Shown here: positions 1 through 9,200 of the stretch, piece after piece | How the letters are laid out: each line of letters begins with the position of its first letter | How positions within the stretch are numbered: position 1 is the first letter of the stretch | From: Pseudomonadales bacterium | Lineage (GTDB): Bacteria > Pseudomonadota > Gammaproteobacteria > Pseudomonadales > Azotimanducaceae | Direction: 5' to 3' | Assembly (NCBI GenBank): GCA_029249645.1 | Contig: JAQWWC010000289.1 | Location: 1-40,308 of the forward strand | Length of the DNA stretch: 40,308 bases | Position numbers and translations under genes: made by a program | The notes under the pieces: generated by a model | The model's database searches: none | The model's input: only the letters and a program-made list of their open reading frames with translations | What the model was told of the DNA's origin: nothing

Positions 1-283
1 GGTCTTCTAAGGTTTCCCCGCCGTTATCAAGGCCTGCTTGATGCCAAGCATCCGCCTCTGCCGGGGTTGCAGCTGCGAAACCCACTGTGCCGCCGTTAGC
101 GCCGCAGGCAGGCTCACCATTTATAGGCGTCGACAACGAGAAAATACCCGTTGGCGTAAAATAAAAGCAGCGACCTTTATCGTCCATGTTCCCTGGTGGG
201 TGGCCCAATGCCCCCAAAGTTGCATCGTAAAATTGTTTTGAAGCGGCCATATCGTTGGTGCCGACCATAATGTGACTGAACAT
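1..283 (-). CDS. VOC-family (glyoxalase/bleomycin-resistance fold) protein, 3' end missing
   Basis: Reading the minus strand from the ATG at 283 gives 94 residues, open to the window edge. The start MFSHIMVGTNDM followed by SKQFYDATLGALG is the usual first beta-alpha unit of a vicinal-oxygen-chelate protein of the glyoxalase/PhnB-like type, with an early His (residue 4) that is often a metal ligand. An AGGA Shine-Dalgarno lies six bases before the ATG. Family members are about 120-140 residues, so roughly a quarter is missing. Substrate cannot be assigned; such proteins may be metal-dependent isomerases, lyases or binding proteins. The next gene (LLM oxidoreductase at 527) is divergent and 243 bases away. 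Confidence 0.82.
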   Translation of the reverse strand, partial: MFSHIMVGTNDMAASKQFYDATLGALGHPPGNMDDKGRCFYFTPTGIFSLSTPINGEPACGANGGTVGFAAATPAEADAWHQAGLDNGGETLED

Positions 284-526
284 GGTGTATCCTGTTAATC
301 GTTAAACTTAGTCATTTACCTAGTCCTGCGGATCATGCCATTCTTGGGATCGATAGGGCAAGGCGGTCGGCGCTGTAAGCACAGGTTGAAGGCGCCTTCC
401 TTATCCAGACCGCTGGCTCGCCCAAAAAGCCGCGCCAAAACCTAACGCTGATAGATGCCATTCGGCTGTGTCCAATAATGCCCCAGGGCGGATGATTCAA
501 AACGAGCGCACGCTAGGAGACGAACC

Positions 527-1585
527 ATGAAGTATTCAGTCGCATTTGCCTCGGAAGTTGATTCTTGGAAATGGGCAAAACGGGCCGAAGCACTGGGCTT
601 TCACGCAGCTTGGTTTTACGACACTCAGCTGCTGAATCCGGACGTCTTTATCTGCATGGCGCTCGCTGCGCATGAAACAACAACGATTCGATTGGGCACC
701 GGGGTCTTGGTGCCTTCGAATCGCATTGAGCCGGTGACGGCCAATGCGTTTGCGAGCCTAAATCGTCTGGCGCCAGGTCGAATTGATTTTGGCGTGGGCA
801 CCGGATTTACGGCGAGGCGTACGATGGGGCTCGGCGCCATACCGCTTGCTCGAACAAAGGTGTATATCGAGCGGGTTCAGCAGTTGTTGGCAGGCGAGAC
901 CGTTGAATGGGACTTTGAATCCCAGCGCCGAAAAATCAAGTTCCTGAACCCGGATTTAGGGCTCATTAACCTTGAAGACGAGATCCCGTTATGGGTTTCG
1001 GCCTTTGGTCCCAAGGCAATGAAACTCGCCGCAGAATTGGATGCAGGCTGGCTGAATTTCGGTATCAATGGCGCGGATAAAGCGCTGGAGAGTATGCAGC
1101 AGGCTTGGCTGGACGCTGGGCGAGCGCCCAATGAACTGAAATCGAATCTGTTTTTTCTCGGCGCGGTCCTAACCGGTGACGAGGCCGAAGATGAGGCCAA
1201 GTTAATGGCTCAGGGCGGACCGCTCACCGCGGTGATGTTCCATAATCTTGCTGACGAGGTTGGCGCTATGGGCGGGCGTAATCTGCCAACGGGCCCCCTC
1301 AGCAACTTGCTTGGGGACTATTTGTCTGCCCATGATCAGTATGGGCCAGAGGATGCCAAATACCTCACCAATCACCGCGGACATTTAATGTTTGTGCGGC
1401 CGGAAGAGACGCATATCAGTCCGGAGTTGGTTCGCAGCACGACCTTAAGTGGCACCGAAAGTGAACTGATTGCATCGTTAAGTGCGCTCAAAGCCGCAGG
1501 CTATACGGAAGTAACGATTCAGCTCGTCCATGATCATGAGGCTGCGCTGGAAGATTGGGCAAAGGTCTTTGCTCAGTTGGAATAA
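527..1585 (+). CDS. LLM-class (luciferase-like) flavin-dependent oxidoreductase
   Basis: This 352-residue protein has the layout of the bacterial luciferase / F420-dependent reductase superfamily. The N-terminus reads FASEVDSWKWAKRAEALGF, then a TIRLGTGVLVPSNR segment near residue 55, APGRIDFGVGTGFTARRTMG near residues 83-105, and a late PLWVSAFGPKAMKLAAELDAG motif near residue 160. These are the TIM-barrel strands that hold FMN or F420. An AGGAGA ribosome site six bases upstream supports the ATG at 527. The gene stands alone, convergent with cueR, which ends three bases after it. Which flavin it uses and its substrate are unknown. In gammaproteobacteria FMN is the more likely cofactor (inference). 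Confidence 0.85.
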   Translation: MKYSVAFASEVDSWKWAKRAEALGFHAAWFYDTQLLNPDVFICMALAAHETTTIRLGTGVLVPSNRIEPVTANAFASLNRLAPGRIDFGVGTGFTARRTMGLGAIPLARTKVYIERVQQLLAGETVEWDFESQRRKIKFLNPDLGLINLEDEIPLWVSAFGPKAMKLAAELDAGWLNFGINGADKALESMQQAWLDAGRAPNELKSNLFFLGAVLTGDEAEDEAKLMAQGGPLTAVMFHNLADEVGAMGGRNLPTGPLSNLLGDYLSAHDQYGPEDAKYLTNHRGHLMFVRPEETHISPELVRSTTLSGTESELIASLSALKAAGYTEVTIQLVHDHEAALEDWAKVFAQLE

Positions 1586-1588
1586 GGT

Positions 1589-1999
1589 TTAAGCCTCGCT
1601 GGCGAGGGGACCTGCGGAGAAGTTGTTTAGAATCGGGCAGTCCGGTCGGTCGTCTCCCGTACACTGGTTGGCCAGCGTTTGGAGCTCCAAAGTCAGCGTT
1701 GTTAGGTCATCGAGTTGCCGTTGTAGAAGCGCGAGCTTTGACAATGTGATTTTTTTTACATCTCGGCTTGGACGACCATGATCCTCATACAGGCTGAGCA
1801 GCTCCCGACATTCTTCGATTGAAAAATTGAATTGTCTCGCGCGTTGAACAAAGCCGAGCTTCTGACAGCTTCGGTCATCATAAAGCCTGTACCCCGCGGG
1901 GGTTCTACCGGTTGCCATAACCAATCCGACCTCATCGTAGTATCGGATGGTCTTTACCGGCAAATTGGTTCGCTTTGACGCATCATTAATTGTCAGCAC
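1589..1999 (-). CDS. cueR: CueR, Cu(I)/Ag(I)-responsive MerR-family regulator
   Basis: I place the start at the GTG at 1999, giving 136 residues. The frame is open upstream, but an earlier start would read through the copper promoter and the first 66 bases of the divergent gene. An AGGAGGG Shine-Dalgarno lies about nine bases before this GTG. The N-terminal winged helix (LTINDASKRTNLPVKTIRYY) is standard MerR. The C-terminal loop C113-TGDDRPD-C121-PIL closely matches the metal loop of E. coli CueR (Cys112 and Cys120), and Ser78 sits where CueR has the serine linked to monovalent-ion selectivity. It lacks the terminal CCHH of E. coli CueR. It should activate the divergent promoter at 2005-2035 by untwisting its long spacer. 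Confidence in Cu(I)/Ag(I) specificity is high. Confidence 0.93.
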   Translation of the reverse strand: MLTINDASKRTNLPVKTIRYYDEVGLVMATGRTPAGYRLYDDRSCQKLGFVQRARQFNFSIEECRELLSLYEDHGRPSRDVKKITLSKLALLQRQLDDLTTLTLELQTLANQCTGDDRPDCPILNNFSAGPLASEA

Positions 2000-2004
2000 G
2001 GTGG

Positions 2005-2035
2005 TTGACCCTCCTGTTACTGGAGGCTTTATAGT
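2005..2035 (+). promoter_or_regulatory. CueR-type promoter/operator with 19-bp spacer
   Basis: A -35 box TTGACC (2005-2010) and a -10 box TATAGT (2030-2035) are separated by exactly 19 bases, the overlong spacer typical of MerR-family activated promoters. The spacer holds a dyad, CCTCC (2010-2014) and GGAGG (2022-2026), centred at 2018, matching the layout of E. coli copA/cueO promoters. On the opposite strand the left half-site (CAGGAGGG) also serves as the Shine-Dalgarno of cueR, so operator and cueR ribosome site share bases. Confidence 0.9.
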
Positions 2036-2041
2036 CGCACA

Positions 2042-2506
2042 ATGCAAACTGCGACGACAACTGAAAAAACCCTCGGGCTGTTCGAGCTTAATTGGCGCTG
2101 CCGACACACCTGGCGCACGGCTTCTTACAACACGCTTTGGTGTCTTTTAGGTTGTTCGATTGGAGATATGGGCACCATTTTATTTTTCCAACTCAGCGGA
2201 ATTGCTTGGCCAGTGTGGGCGATTATGAGTTTGGCCATTGTTAACGGGCTGCTCACCTCGATCGCGTTGGAAACCGCGATTTTAAGCCGTCAAATGGCGC
2301 TAGCGATTGCCTTTAAAACGGCGATTGGCATGTCGCTGATTTCCATGGTGTCGATGGAAGTTGCAATGAATGTGGTGGATGTCGCCATGACCGGTGGGGC
2401 GCGTTTGTCTCTGACTGTGATTCCGTTTATGTTGGCGGCTGGATTTATCACCCCGCTCCCTTATAACTATTGGCGATTAAAGGCGTTGGGTAAAGCCTGC
2501 CACTAA
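2042..2506 (+). CDS. DUF4396 four-helix membrane protein, first gene of copper operon
   Basis: This 154-residue protein carries the features I associate with DUF4396: a TW..A.YNT..C..GC.IGD region (residues 23-42), MEVAMNVVD (105-113) and a terminal TPLPYNYWRLKALGKACH-like block with conserved Cys and His. About four membrane segments are visible (near 36-56, 58-80, 86-108 and 122-142). The ATG at 2042 lies seven bases after the -10 hexamer of the CueR promoter, so the mRNA probably starts at or next to this ATG and is leaderless; no ribosome site is possible there. No later start keeps the conserved TW..A..NT block. Position as first gene after a CueR promoter points to a role in copper handling. 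The biochemical function is unknown to me. Confidence 0.82.
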   Translation: MQTATTTEKTLGLFELNWRCRHTWRTASYNTLWCLLGCSIGDMGTILFFQLSGIAWPVWAIMSLAIVNGLLTSIALETAILSRQMALAIAFKTAIGMSLISMVSMEVAMNVVDVAMTGGARLSLTVIPFMLAAGFITPLPYNYWRLKALGKACH

Positions 2507-2575
2507 CCGGTCGGTGACCTTAAAAAAACCGGCAAGCGTCAGCGTAAGACACCTGGCGAAAGGACGTAACGTCTC

Positions 2576-2983
2576 ATGAGGCAGGCGATTTTCGTGAAAA
2601 CAAATACCGAGCAAGTCGACAGCACACGCGGGGGGTCGCTGCTGACAGCGCTGCTGGTCCTGTGTTTGAGTCTTTCCGGTACGGGCGGGCATGTGCACGC
2701 GATGGTCGCGGAGACAGATTTAGGAGATCGTGAGATTCATCATAGCGAGATGGCCGGGATGTCGCACCATGATGGCCATGAGATGCTCGGCGCGATGATG
2801 GTGCCAACAGAGGCTGATAAGTCCTGCTGCCAGGATCAAGCCTCCTGCCATTGCAGCGCCATTCCGCAGTTTCTTGGCGCGTCGGATGAGATGCCACTGC
2901 TGCACAGTGTAACGCCGTTGCTGTCACTAAAAGTCCTCGATTTTATTTTTGATATTGTGCCGCCACCACCAAAACCAGCCTGA
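2576..2983 (+). CDS. Small exported His/Met/Cys-rich putative copper-binding protein (CopL-like)
   Basis: This 135-residue protein has a hydrophobic stretch (about 21-36) resembling a signal or anchor. The downstream region is crowded with possible copper ligands: HVH (39-41), HH (55-56), M59, M62, HHDGH (64-68), M70, M74, M75, CC (84-85) and CHC (91-93). The tail ends PPPPKPA. It lies between the DUF4396 gene and cusC on the same strand, so it is probably in the CueR regulon. The pattern resembles small CopL/DUF2946-type periplasmic proteins found with copper genes, but I cannot confirm family membership by eye. GAAAGGA lies upstream, about 12 bases from the ATG. A role as copper buffer or delivery factor for the efflux pump is inference. 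Confidence 0.72.
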   Translation: MRQAIFVKTNTEQVDSTRGGSLLTALLVLCLSLSGTGGHVHAMVAETDLGDREIHHSEMAGMSHHDGHEMLGAMMVPTEADKSCCQDQASCHCSAIPQFLGASDEMPLLHSVTPLLSLKVLDFIFDIVPPPPKPA

Positions 2984-3027
2984 TTGAGTCTCGAAGTCTT
3001 CGAACAAACTTTAATCAGGGGATTAAA

Positions 3028-4521
3028 ATGTCTCTTCAGATCAACCCGCGCACCCCGCAAAGGCTGCGTGTCGCGCTTGCAATCAGGCAAGTAGGGTGCC
3101 TTTCCGGCCCATTGGTTGAGTTTCTCTTCACGGCTATCACTCGGACCAAAATAATGTCGAGCCAGAGGGCGTGGTTATGGGGACTCGTGTTATTTGGCTG
3201 GGCGGGCAATTCGGGTGCAACAGAGTTGACCCGCGTTAACTTAAAAGCGCTCATTGAAACCGCGCAAGCGCGGGACCCTTGGATCGCGGGCAGTCACTAC
3301 CGACAAGCCCGTGAGGAAGCCTTTAGTGATGGCGCTGCCGGGTTACCGGCGCCCACGGTGACCTTGGGGTTAAACAATGTGCCGACCAACGGCTTTAACC
3401 TGAATCAGGAATCCATGACGCAGTTCCAGCTTGGCGTGCAACAGACGTTGCCAAGAGGGCGCACGGTTGCCTTGACCCGCCAGAAATTTGATCACAAAGG
3501 TCTAATCGAGGCTCATGCGCGTGCCGCACGTGAAGCGGACATTGTGCGTCGGATATCGCATTTGTATTTGGAAATTTTTCGGTACCAAAAAATCGCGGCG
3601 CTTATTGAAAATGATCTGACCCTGTTCGATCAGTTAATCGAGAATGCGCTGTCTCAATACACAACCGGTGCCTTGGGCTTTCATCAGCAAGAGGTGATTC
3701 AAGCGCAAACTGAACGCAGCCGCTTAATTGACCGCCTCAACCTTGCTCTACAGCGGCAAGATCAAAGCTACGCTGCGCTCTCGGCCTGGCTTGGTGATGG
3801 CCCAACGGGCGATCGACTGCAATTCGAGGGCGAGTTGGCGCAGTTGTTTCCGGTCCCGGCTGCTGTGTTGATCCAAAACCCCGCGCTGAAGGTGCAAGTC
3901 TTAGCCGAGGCATTTGCCGCTCATCCACTCGTTCTAGGTCTTGATCAAGGGGTGAATGCCGCGGATACGGAATCAGATCTCGCGGCAGAGCGCTCAAAGC
4001 CGCAATGGGGCATTAACGCGCGCTACGGTCACCGGCAAGATAGCGCGTTGGGTGTATCGCGCGCGGATTTTTTATCCCTTGGCGTGAGTTTTGACTTACC
4101 CATGATGAATCGACGTCAGCTAAATAGTCAGGTCACCGCTGCCATTGCGGATCGAGAAGGCGTTAAAACCGATCGTGCGCTGATGCTCCGCCAAATAAAA
4201 GCAGGCTATGACCTTGCGGTGCTGAATTATCGACATTTGTTAGTCCGTCAACAGCACTATAAAACGCAGTTATTGCAGCAGGTCTCGGAAGAAGCGACGG
4301 CAAGCATTGCGGCTTATACGACAGAGTCCGGCACGTTTTCAGATGTGTTACAGGCCAACATGAGCGGTCTTAAAGTTAAAATCGAGGCGGTGAACGTGGA
4401 TGTTGATCTGCATCAATCGATCATAGATCTGGATTATTACCTGGTGGCCATGAATTCATCCGGCGAGATAATGCAGGGTGGGGCTCCCTTTGAGGCGCGC
4501 TTACAGAGGACAGTCAAATGA
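3028..4521 (+). CDS. cusC: CusC-type outer-membrane efflux channel (TolC family)
   Basis: Outer-membrane factor of a tripartite metal efflux pump. The mature part shows paired coiled-coil and strand repeats of the OEP family: NLKALIETAQARDPWIAGSHYRQ near the start, a FQLGVQQTLPRGR strand, a long helical region, then a second copy with DFLSLGVSFDLPMMNRRQ. Two starts compete. The ATG at 3028 has a strong AGGGGA five bases upstream and gives 497 residues. The ATG at 3154 has a weak site but begins a classic signal peptide (SSQRAWLWGLVLFGWAG, cleavage near GATEL) and gives 455 residues. The second start makes a more plausible exported protein. No lipobox cysteine is seen, unlike E. coli CusC. The stop overlaps the cusB start by ATGA. 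Confidence 0.87.
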   Translation: MSLQINPRTPQRLRVALAIRQVGCLSGPLVEFLFTAITRTKIMSSQRAWLWGLVLFGWAGNSGATELTRVNLKALIETAQARDPWIAGSHYRQAREEAFSDGAAGLPAPTVTLGLNNVPTNGFNLNQESMTQFQLGVQQTLPRGRTVALTRQKFDHKGLIEAHARAAREADIVRRISHLYLEIFRYQKIAALIENDLTLFDQLIENALSQYTTGALGFHQQEVIQAQTERSRLIDRLNLALQRQDQSYAALSAWLGDGPTGDRLQFEGELAQLFPVPAAVLIQNPALKVQVLAEAFAAHPLVLGLDQGVNAADTESDLAAERSKPQWGINARYGHRQDSALGVSRADFLSLGVSFDLPMMNRRQLNSQVTAAIADREGVKTDRALMLRQIKAGYDLAVLNYRHLLVRQQHYKTQLLQQVSEEATASIAAYTTESGTFSDVLQANMSGLKVKIEAVNVDVDLHQSIIDLDYYLVAMNSSGEIMQGGAPFEARLQRTVK

Positions 4522-6260
4522 CCATTTTAACACGTAATCGAATGGTGTTCGGGTTGATGCTTGTGATTGCAGCGGCATTGGGTGCCGGCCTGAATCATTG
4601 GTTTCTAGGCGGGCCAACCACTGGGCAGGTTACCACGCGGGATGCCCTGCAGAACGTGCCGCGGAGTTTGATGGACTCCGAATCAACCGCCCCTTTGTAC
4701 TGGGTGGCACCGATGGATCCCGGTTATCGACGCGATCAGCCTGGGCGCTCGCCGATGGGTATGGCGTTGGTGCCAGTTTACGAGGACGCAGCGGAAACGT
4801 CATCCGGTCTTGCCTTGGTTCGGATCTCGCCAGAGGTGATTAACCAGTTGGGGGTCAGCACCGCCCCAGTGTTACGGCGACAATTGCAAACGGATCTTGT
4901 GACAACTGGCTTTGTCCAATATGACGAGACGAAGCTCGCACACATCCATCCAAGAGTCTCGGGCTGGGTTGAAAAACTCTACGTGACGGCAGCGGGTGAT
5001 CCGGTCGAGGCTGATATGCCGCTGTACACGCTGTACGCGCCTGAGTTGGTAAATGCGCAGGAAGAGTTGGTTATTGCTCTAAAGCGCGCAAACCCGCCCT
5101 TAATTTCGGCGGCAGAGGCCCGGCTTCAGGCCCTACAAGTGCCGGACAGCGCCATTCAAAGCTTGAAAGAAACCTTGTCGGTTCGCCAGACCGTTGCGTT
5201 TTATGCAGCTCAGTCCGGCGTCGTCGATACACTGAATATTCGGGAAGGGTTTTTTGTCGACCCTGCAATGACCCTTATGAGCATTGGGCAGCTTGAGTCG
5301 GTTTGGGTTGGTGTTGATATACCCGAGCAGCAAGCGGCTTTGGTCAAGGCGGGAGATGCCATTACGATGACGCTTGACTATTTCCCGAGTGCGGTTTGGC
5401 AAGGTACGGTGGACTTTATTTATCCGACCCTCGACCGTGAGACTCGAACGCTTCGCGCTCGGGTGGTGTTGGATAATCGCGACTTGAAACTCAAACCCAA
5501 TATGTTTGCCAAAGTAGTGATTCATCAGCGCAGCGAGGCTGCGCGAATCGTCATTCCGAGAGATGCTCTGATTCGAACAGGTCAGGCCGACCGCGCCGTT
5601 CTGGCGCTGGGCGGCGGTCGGTTTCAGTCGGTCATGGTCACGGTGGGCCAAGTGGATGATCTTGGCGCTGAAATCTTGAGTGGCTTAAGTCTTGGCGATC
5701 AGGTTGTTACCCATGCACAGTTCTTGATTGATTCGGAGTCTAACAAGCGCGCCGGTTTCGCGCGGATGAATGGGACATTGTCGGAAAGTCTTCCAAAGCT
5801 TAAAACTGATCACGCTGCACATCATAGCGATCACTTGAAGTCGCCAACGATATCAGAGTCGGCAACTTCCGGGCCCGCAAAACAGAACGAACAAGAAGCG
5901 ATTGCGGATTTAAAGGGTTTTGATGAAGCAGGACAGGCTGAGCACAACCGCACCGGCCTGCAAGCCTCCCATGCCGTACACCACAGGCAGGGTACTCATG
6001 ATTCACCCGCTGGGCCACAGTCGTCTGAACCGGATCATCATCCAAGCGAGAAAAACGCAGCGCCTGCGCACTCAGAGCATGATGCGCTAAAGGCGCCCGG
6101 CGGCGATGCGGAGGCAACTCTGGACGCGAGCGAACAGAATCACAGCACCCAGTTTACGCCATCAACGCCCGCGGCCTCGATTATTAAATGGCCTTTGGTG
6201 GGCGTCGACCATTTGAGACAAACCTCCTTCGCACGCCTGCGAACGGACTTGCGCTCATGA
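4518..6260 (+). CDS. cusB: CusB-type periplasmic adaptor with heavy-metal-binding motif and His-rich tail
   Basis: Membrane-fusion protein linking CusA to CusC. Residues 10-30 form an N-terminal membrane anchor or signal. Residues 60-88 form a CusB-type metal motif (YWVAPMDP, then PGRSPMGMALVPVY), where Met replaces the Cys pairs of other variants. The barrel-sandwich and hairpin region runs through about 125-250 (HIHPRVSGWVEKLYV; VDTLNIREGFFV), and the beta-barrel to about 410. Unusually, residues 430-545 are a low-complexity tail with about 14 histidines (for example HAAHHSDH and DHHPSEK). The start overlaps cusC by ATGA, and the stop overlaps the cusA start by ATGA, so all three are probably translationally coupled. 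At 580 residues it is longer than E. coli CusB (about 400). Confidence 0.92.
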   Translation: MTILTRNRMVFGLMLVIAAALGAGLNHWFLGGPTTGQVTTRDALQNVPRSLMDSESTAPLYWVAPMDPGYRRDQPGRSPMGMALVPVYEDAAETSSGLALVRISPEVINQLGVSTAPVLRRQLQTDLVTTGFVQYDETKLAHIHPRVSGWVEKLYVTAAGDPVEADMPLYTLYAPELVNAQEELVIALKRANPPLISAAEARLQALQVPDSAIQSLKETLSVRQTVAFYAAQSGVVDTLNIREGFFVDPAMTLMSIGQLESVWVGVDIPEQQAALVKAGDAITMTLDYFPSAVWQGTVDFIYPTLDRETRTLRARVVLDNRDLKLKPNMFAKVVIHQRSEAARIVIPRDALIRTGQADRAVLALGGGRFQSVMVTVGQVDDLGAEILSGLSLGDQVVTHAQFLIDSESNKRAGFARMNGTLSESLPKLKTDHAAHHSDHLKSPTISESATSGPAKQNEQEAIADLKGFDEAGQAEHNRTGLQASHAVHHRQGTHDSPAGPQSSEPDHHPSEKNAAPAHSEHDALKAPGGDAEATLDASEQNHSTQFTPSTPAASIIKWPLVGVDHLRQTSFARLRTDLRS

Positions 6261-9200
6261 TTGTCGCGATTATTCGCTGGTCGATTTTCAACCGAGGGTT
6301 CGTGGTGCTGGGCGCTTTGTTGATTGCGGTGCTTGGCCTCGTGACCCTGAAAGACCTGCCGGTTGATGCCATCCCGGACCTGTCTGATGTACAGGTCATT
6401 GTGAAGACGGCTTATCCGGGGCAGGCGCCGGAGGTGGTCCAAGATCAGATCACTTATCCCTTAACCACCGCATTGATGTCCGTGCCGGGGGCTTTGGTGG
6501 TTCGAGGATATTCCTTCTTTGGCGACTCTTATGTTTATGTCTTGTTTGATGAAAAAACCGATTTGTACTGGGCAAGAAGCCGAGTACAGGAGTCGCTCAG
6601 CCAGGCAGCTGTAGGTTTGCCGATTGGGACGACGCCGCAACTCGGCCCGGACGCGACAGGCGTCGGTTGGGTTTACCTGTATGCGCTGATTGATCGTTCC
6701 GGGCAACTGAATTTAAGCGAGCTTCGAGATCTGCAAGATTGGTTTTTGAAGTTTGAGTTGCAAGGCCTTCCCGGTGTCTCGGAAGTGGCAACGGTTGGGG
6801 GCATGGTAAAGCAGTATCAGGTGGTGGTTTCGCCTGAAAAGCTGCGGGCCTACGGGATGCCGCTGTCGCATATTGAAACTGCGATCAGACGCTCGAATCA
6901 GGAGGTGGGAGCCTCGGTGATTGAGATGTCTGAAGCGGAGTACATGGTGCGCGTAACGGGGTATATCGCAAGCATTGAAGATCTGGAAAATATTGCCCTC
7001 GGGGTTAATGATCAAGGCACGCCGCAGCGTTTGAAGGATGTTGCAAGCGTTCGATTGGGGCCAGGAGCGCGTCGAGCAGTGACCGATTGGAATGGCGAGG
7101 GCGAAGCGGTGGGAGGCATTGTGGTGATGCGTGCCGGGGAGAATGCTCAAGCCACCATTGAAGGCGTTAAGATTCGACTGGCGGCCTTGAAGCATGGTTT
7201 GCCAGAGGGCGTTGAGGTGGTGACGGTCTACGATCGTTCCGATTTGATCGATCGTGCGATCGCCAACTTGTCCGATACGTTGGTTGAAGAACTGGTCATC
7301 GTTGCACTGGTGTGTTTGGCCTTTTTGTTTCACTTGCGATCGTCCCTAGTCGCGGTCATGAGTCTCCCCCTTGGCATTGTCATCGCGCTGTTGATCATGA
7401 AAGTCCAAGGTATTAATGCCAACATTATGTCGCTTGGAGGCATTGCCATCGCTGTGGGTGCGATGATTGATGGCGCGATCGTGATGATTGAAAATTTGAA
7501 CAAGCACTTAGAAGACAATGCATCCTCTAAGGAAGATCATTGGTCGACTGTCACGAAGGCGGCCATCGAAGTCGGCCCCGCTTTGTTCTTCAGTCTGCTC
7601 ATCATCACGGTGAGTTTTGTTCCTGTGTTTACCCTAGGGGCAGAGGAGGGCAAGTTATTTGGTCCGCTGGCGTACACCAAGACTTATGCAATGGCGGCCG
7701 CAGCCGCCTTGACTGTGACGTTAGTGCCAGTGCTGATGGGCTATTTTGTTCGCGGTCGCATTCGGCGTGAGCGAGATAATCCGATCAATCGCTGGATGGC
7801 GGCAGGGTATACGCCATTGTTAAAAACGGCTTTGAGGTTCCCAATTCCGGTTCTGCTTGGGGCAGGTCTTTTGTTTGGCAGCATTTTGGTGCCGCTGCAA
7901 CAGATTGGAAGTGAATTCATGCCGCCCCTTGATGAGGGCGATTTAATGTATATGCCGACAACCTTCCCGGGTATTTCAATTGGCAAGGCGCGAGCGCTAT
8001 TGCAGCAGTCTCATAAGCTGATACGAGAGGTCCCGGAAGTGATCTCGGTGTATGGCAAGGCCGGACGCGCTGAAACTGCAACCGATCCGGCACCCCTGAC
8101 GATGATCGAAAGTTTCATTCGACTTAAACCGAAAGATCAGTGGCGTAAAGGTTTGACGCTTGCGGCGCTCAAAAAAGAATTGGACGATCGGGTTCAATTT
8201 CCCGGCGTCTCTAATGCTTGGGTGATGCCGATCAAGAACCGGGTCGACATGTTGAGCACAGGCATCAAAACGCCGATCGGAATAAAAATTTCAGGTCCGG
8301 AATTATCGGTTATTCAAAGCCTGGGTGCAGAGCTAGAGTCTTTGCTCGGAGGGCTTTCCGGGACAACGTCGGTTTACGCTGAGCGTGTGTTGAGCGGACG
8401 GTATCTGATGATCGATATTGATCGGGTCAAGGCGGCGCGCTATGGCCTCAACATCGCAGACGTCCAGGCAATCGTTGGTAGCGCCGCCGGGGGCGCGGTC
8501 GTGAGCGAAACGGTTGAGGGCCCGGCGCGGTATCCGATCAGTCTTCGCTACCCGCAAAGCTATCGGGATACCCCGGAGCACCTGCGCAGGCTGCCTTTGG
8601 TCTTAGGCAATGGCAATCAAATTGAGCTGTCTGATGTGGCGAGTGTTCGAATAACCGATGGCCCTGCGGGCATCAAAACTGAAAACGGCCGAATCAGCGG
8701 GTGGACCTATGTAGAAACTGCTGGGGTTGACCTTGGCGCGTATGTTGCCAGTGCGCAAGCACTGCTCGACACGGCATTGGTCCTGCCGCCTGGGTATGCG
8801 GTCAGCTGGTCGGGTCAATATGAGTCCTTAGCACGAGCCAAAGCGCAGCTTCAGATCATGGTGCCAATCACGCTGCTCTTGATAGCGATCTTAATGTATC
8901 TCAATTTTCGAAATATGATGGCGGTCATGATTTTGATGGCAACCCTACCGCTTTCCTTGGTTGGAAGTCTTTGGCTCATCTTTTGGCTAGGGTTTGATTT
9001 CTCGGTGGCAGTGGGGGTGGGCATGATTGCACTCGCGGGCGTTGCCGCCGAACTGGGAGTGATTATGCTGGTTTACTTAAATCAAGCGCTCGCGCGTCGA
9101 ATAGCATCAATGCCATTAGATCAAGGGCCGCTGTCTCGCGAGGACCTACAGCACACAATACTGACCGGTGCCGTGCGGCGTGTTCGGCCGGTCTTAATGA

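Noticed and set aside
284-526. Small gene or RNA in the first intergenic gap
   Set aside because: No start with ribosome site, no tRNA-like fold, no repeated element.
1999-2107. Longer cueR start at 2107
   Set aside because: It would read through the CueR promoter and into the divergent DUF4396 coding region, and adds residues unlike any MerR N-terminus. GTG at 1999 has a strong ribosome site.
5133-5651. 172-residue minus-strand frame opposite cusB
   Set aside because: Shadow of the adaptor gene; no domain seen and no ribosome site.
6713-7333. 206-residue minus-strand frame opposite cusA
   Set aside because: It is antisense to a conserved RND permease with no recognisable motif and high His/Asn/Gln content typical of a shadow frame.
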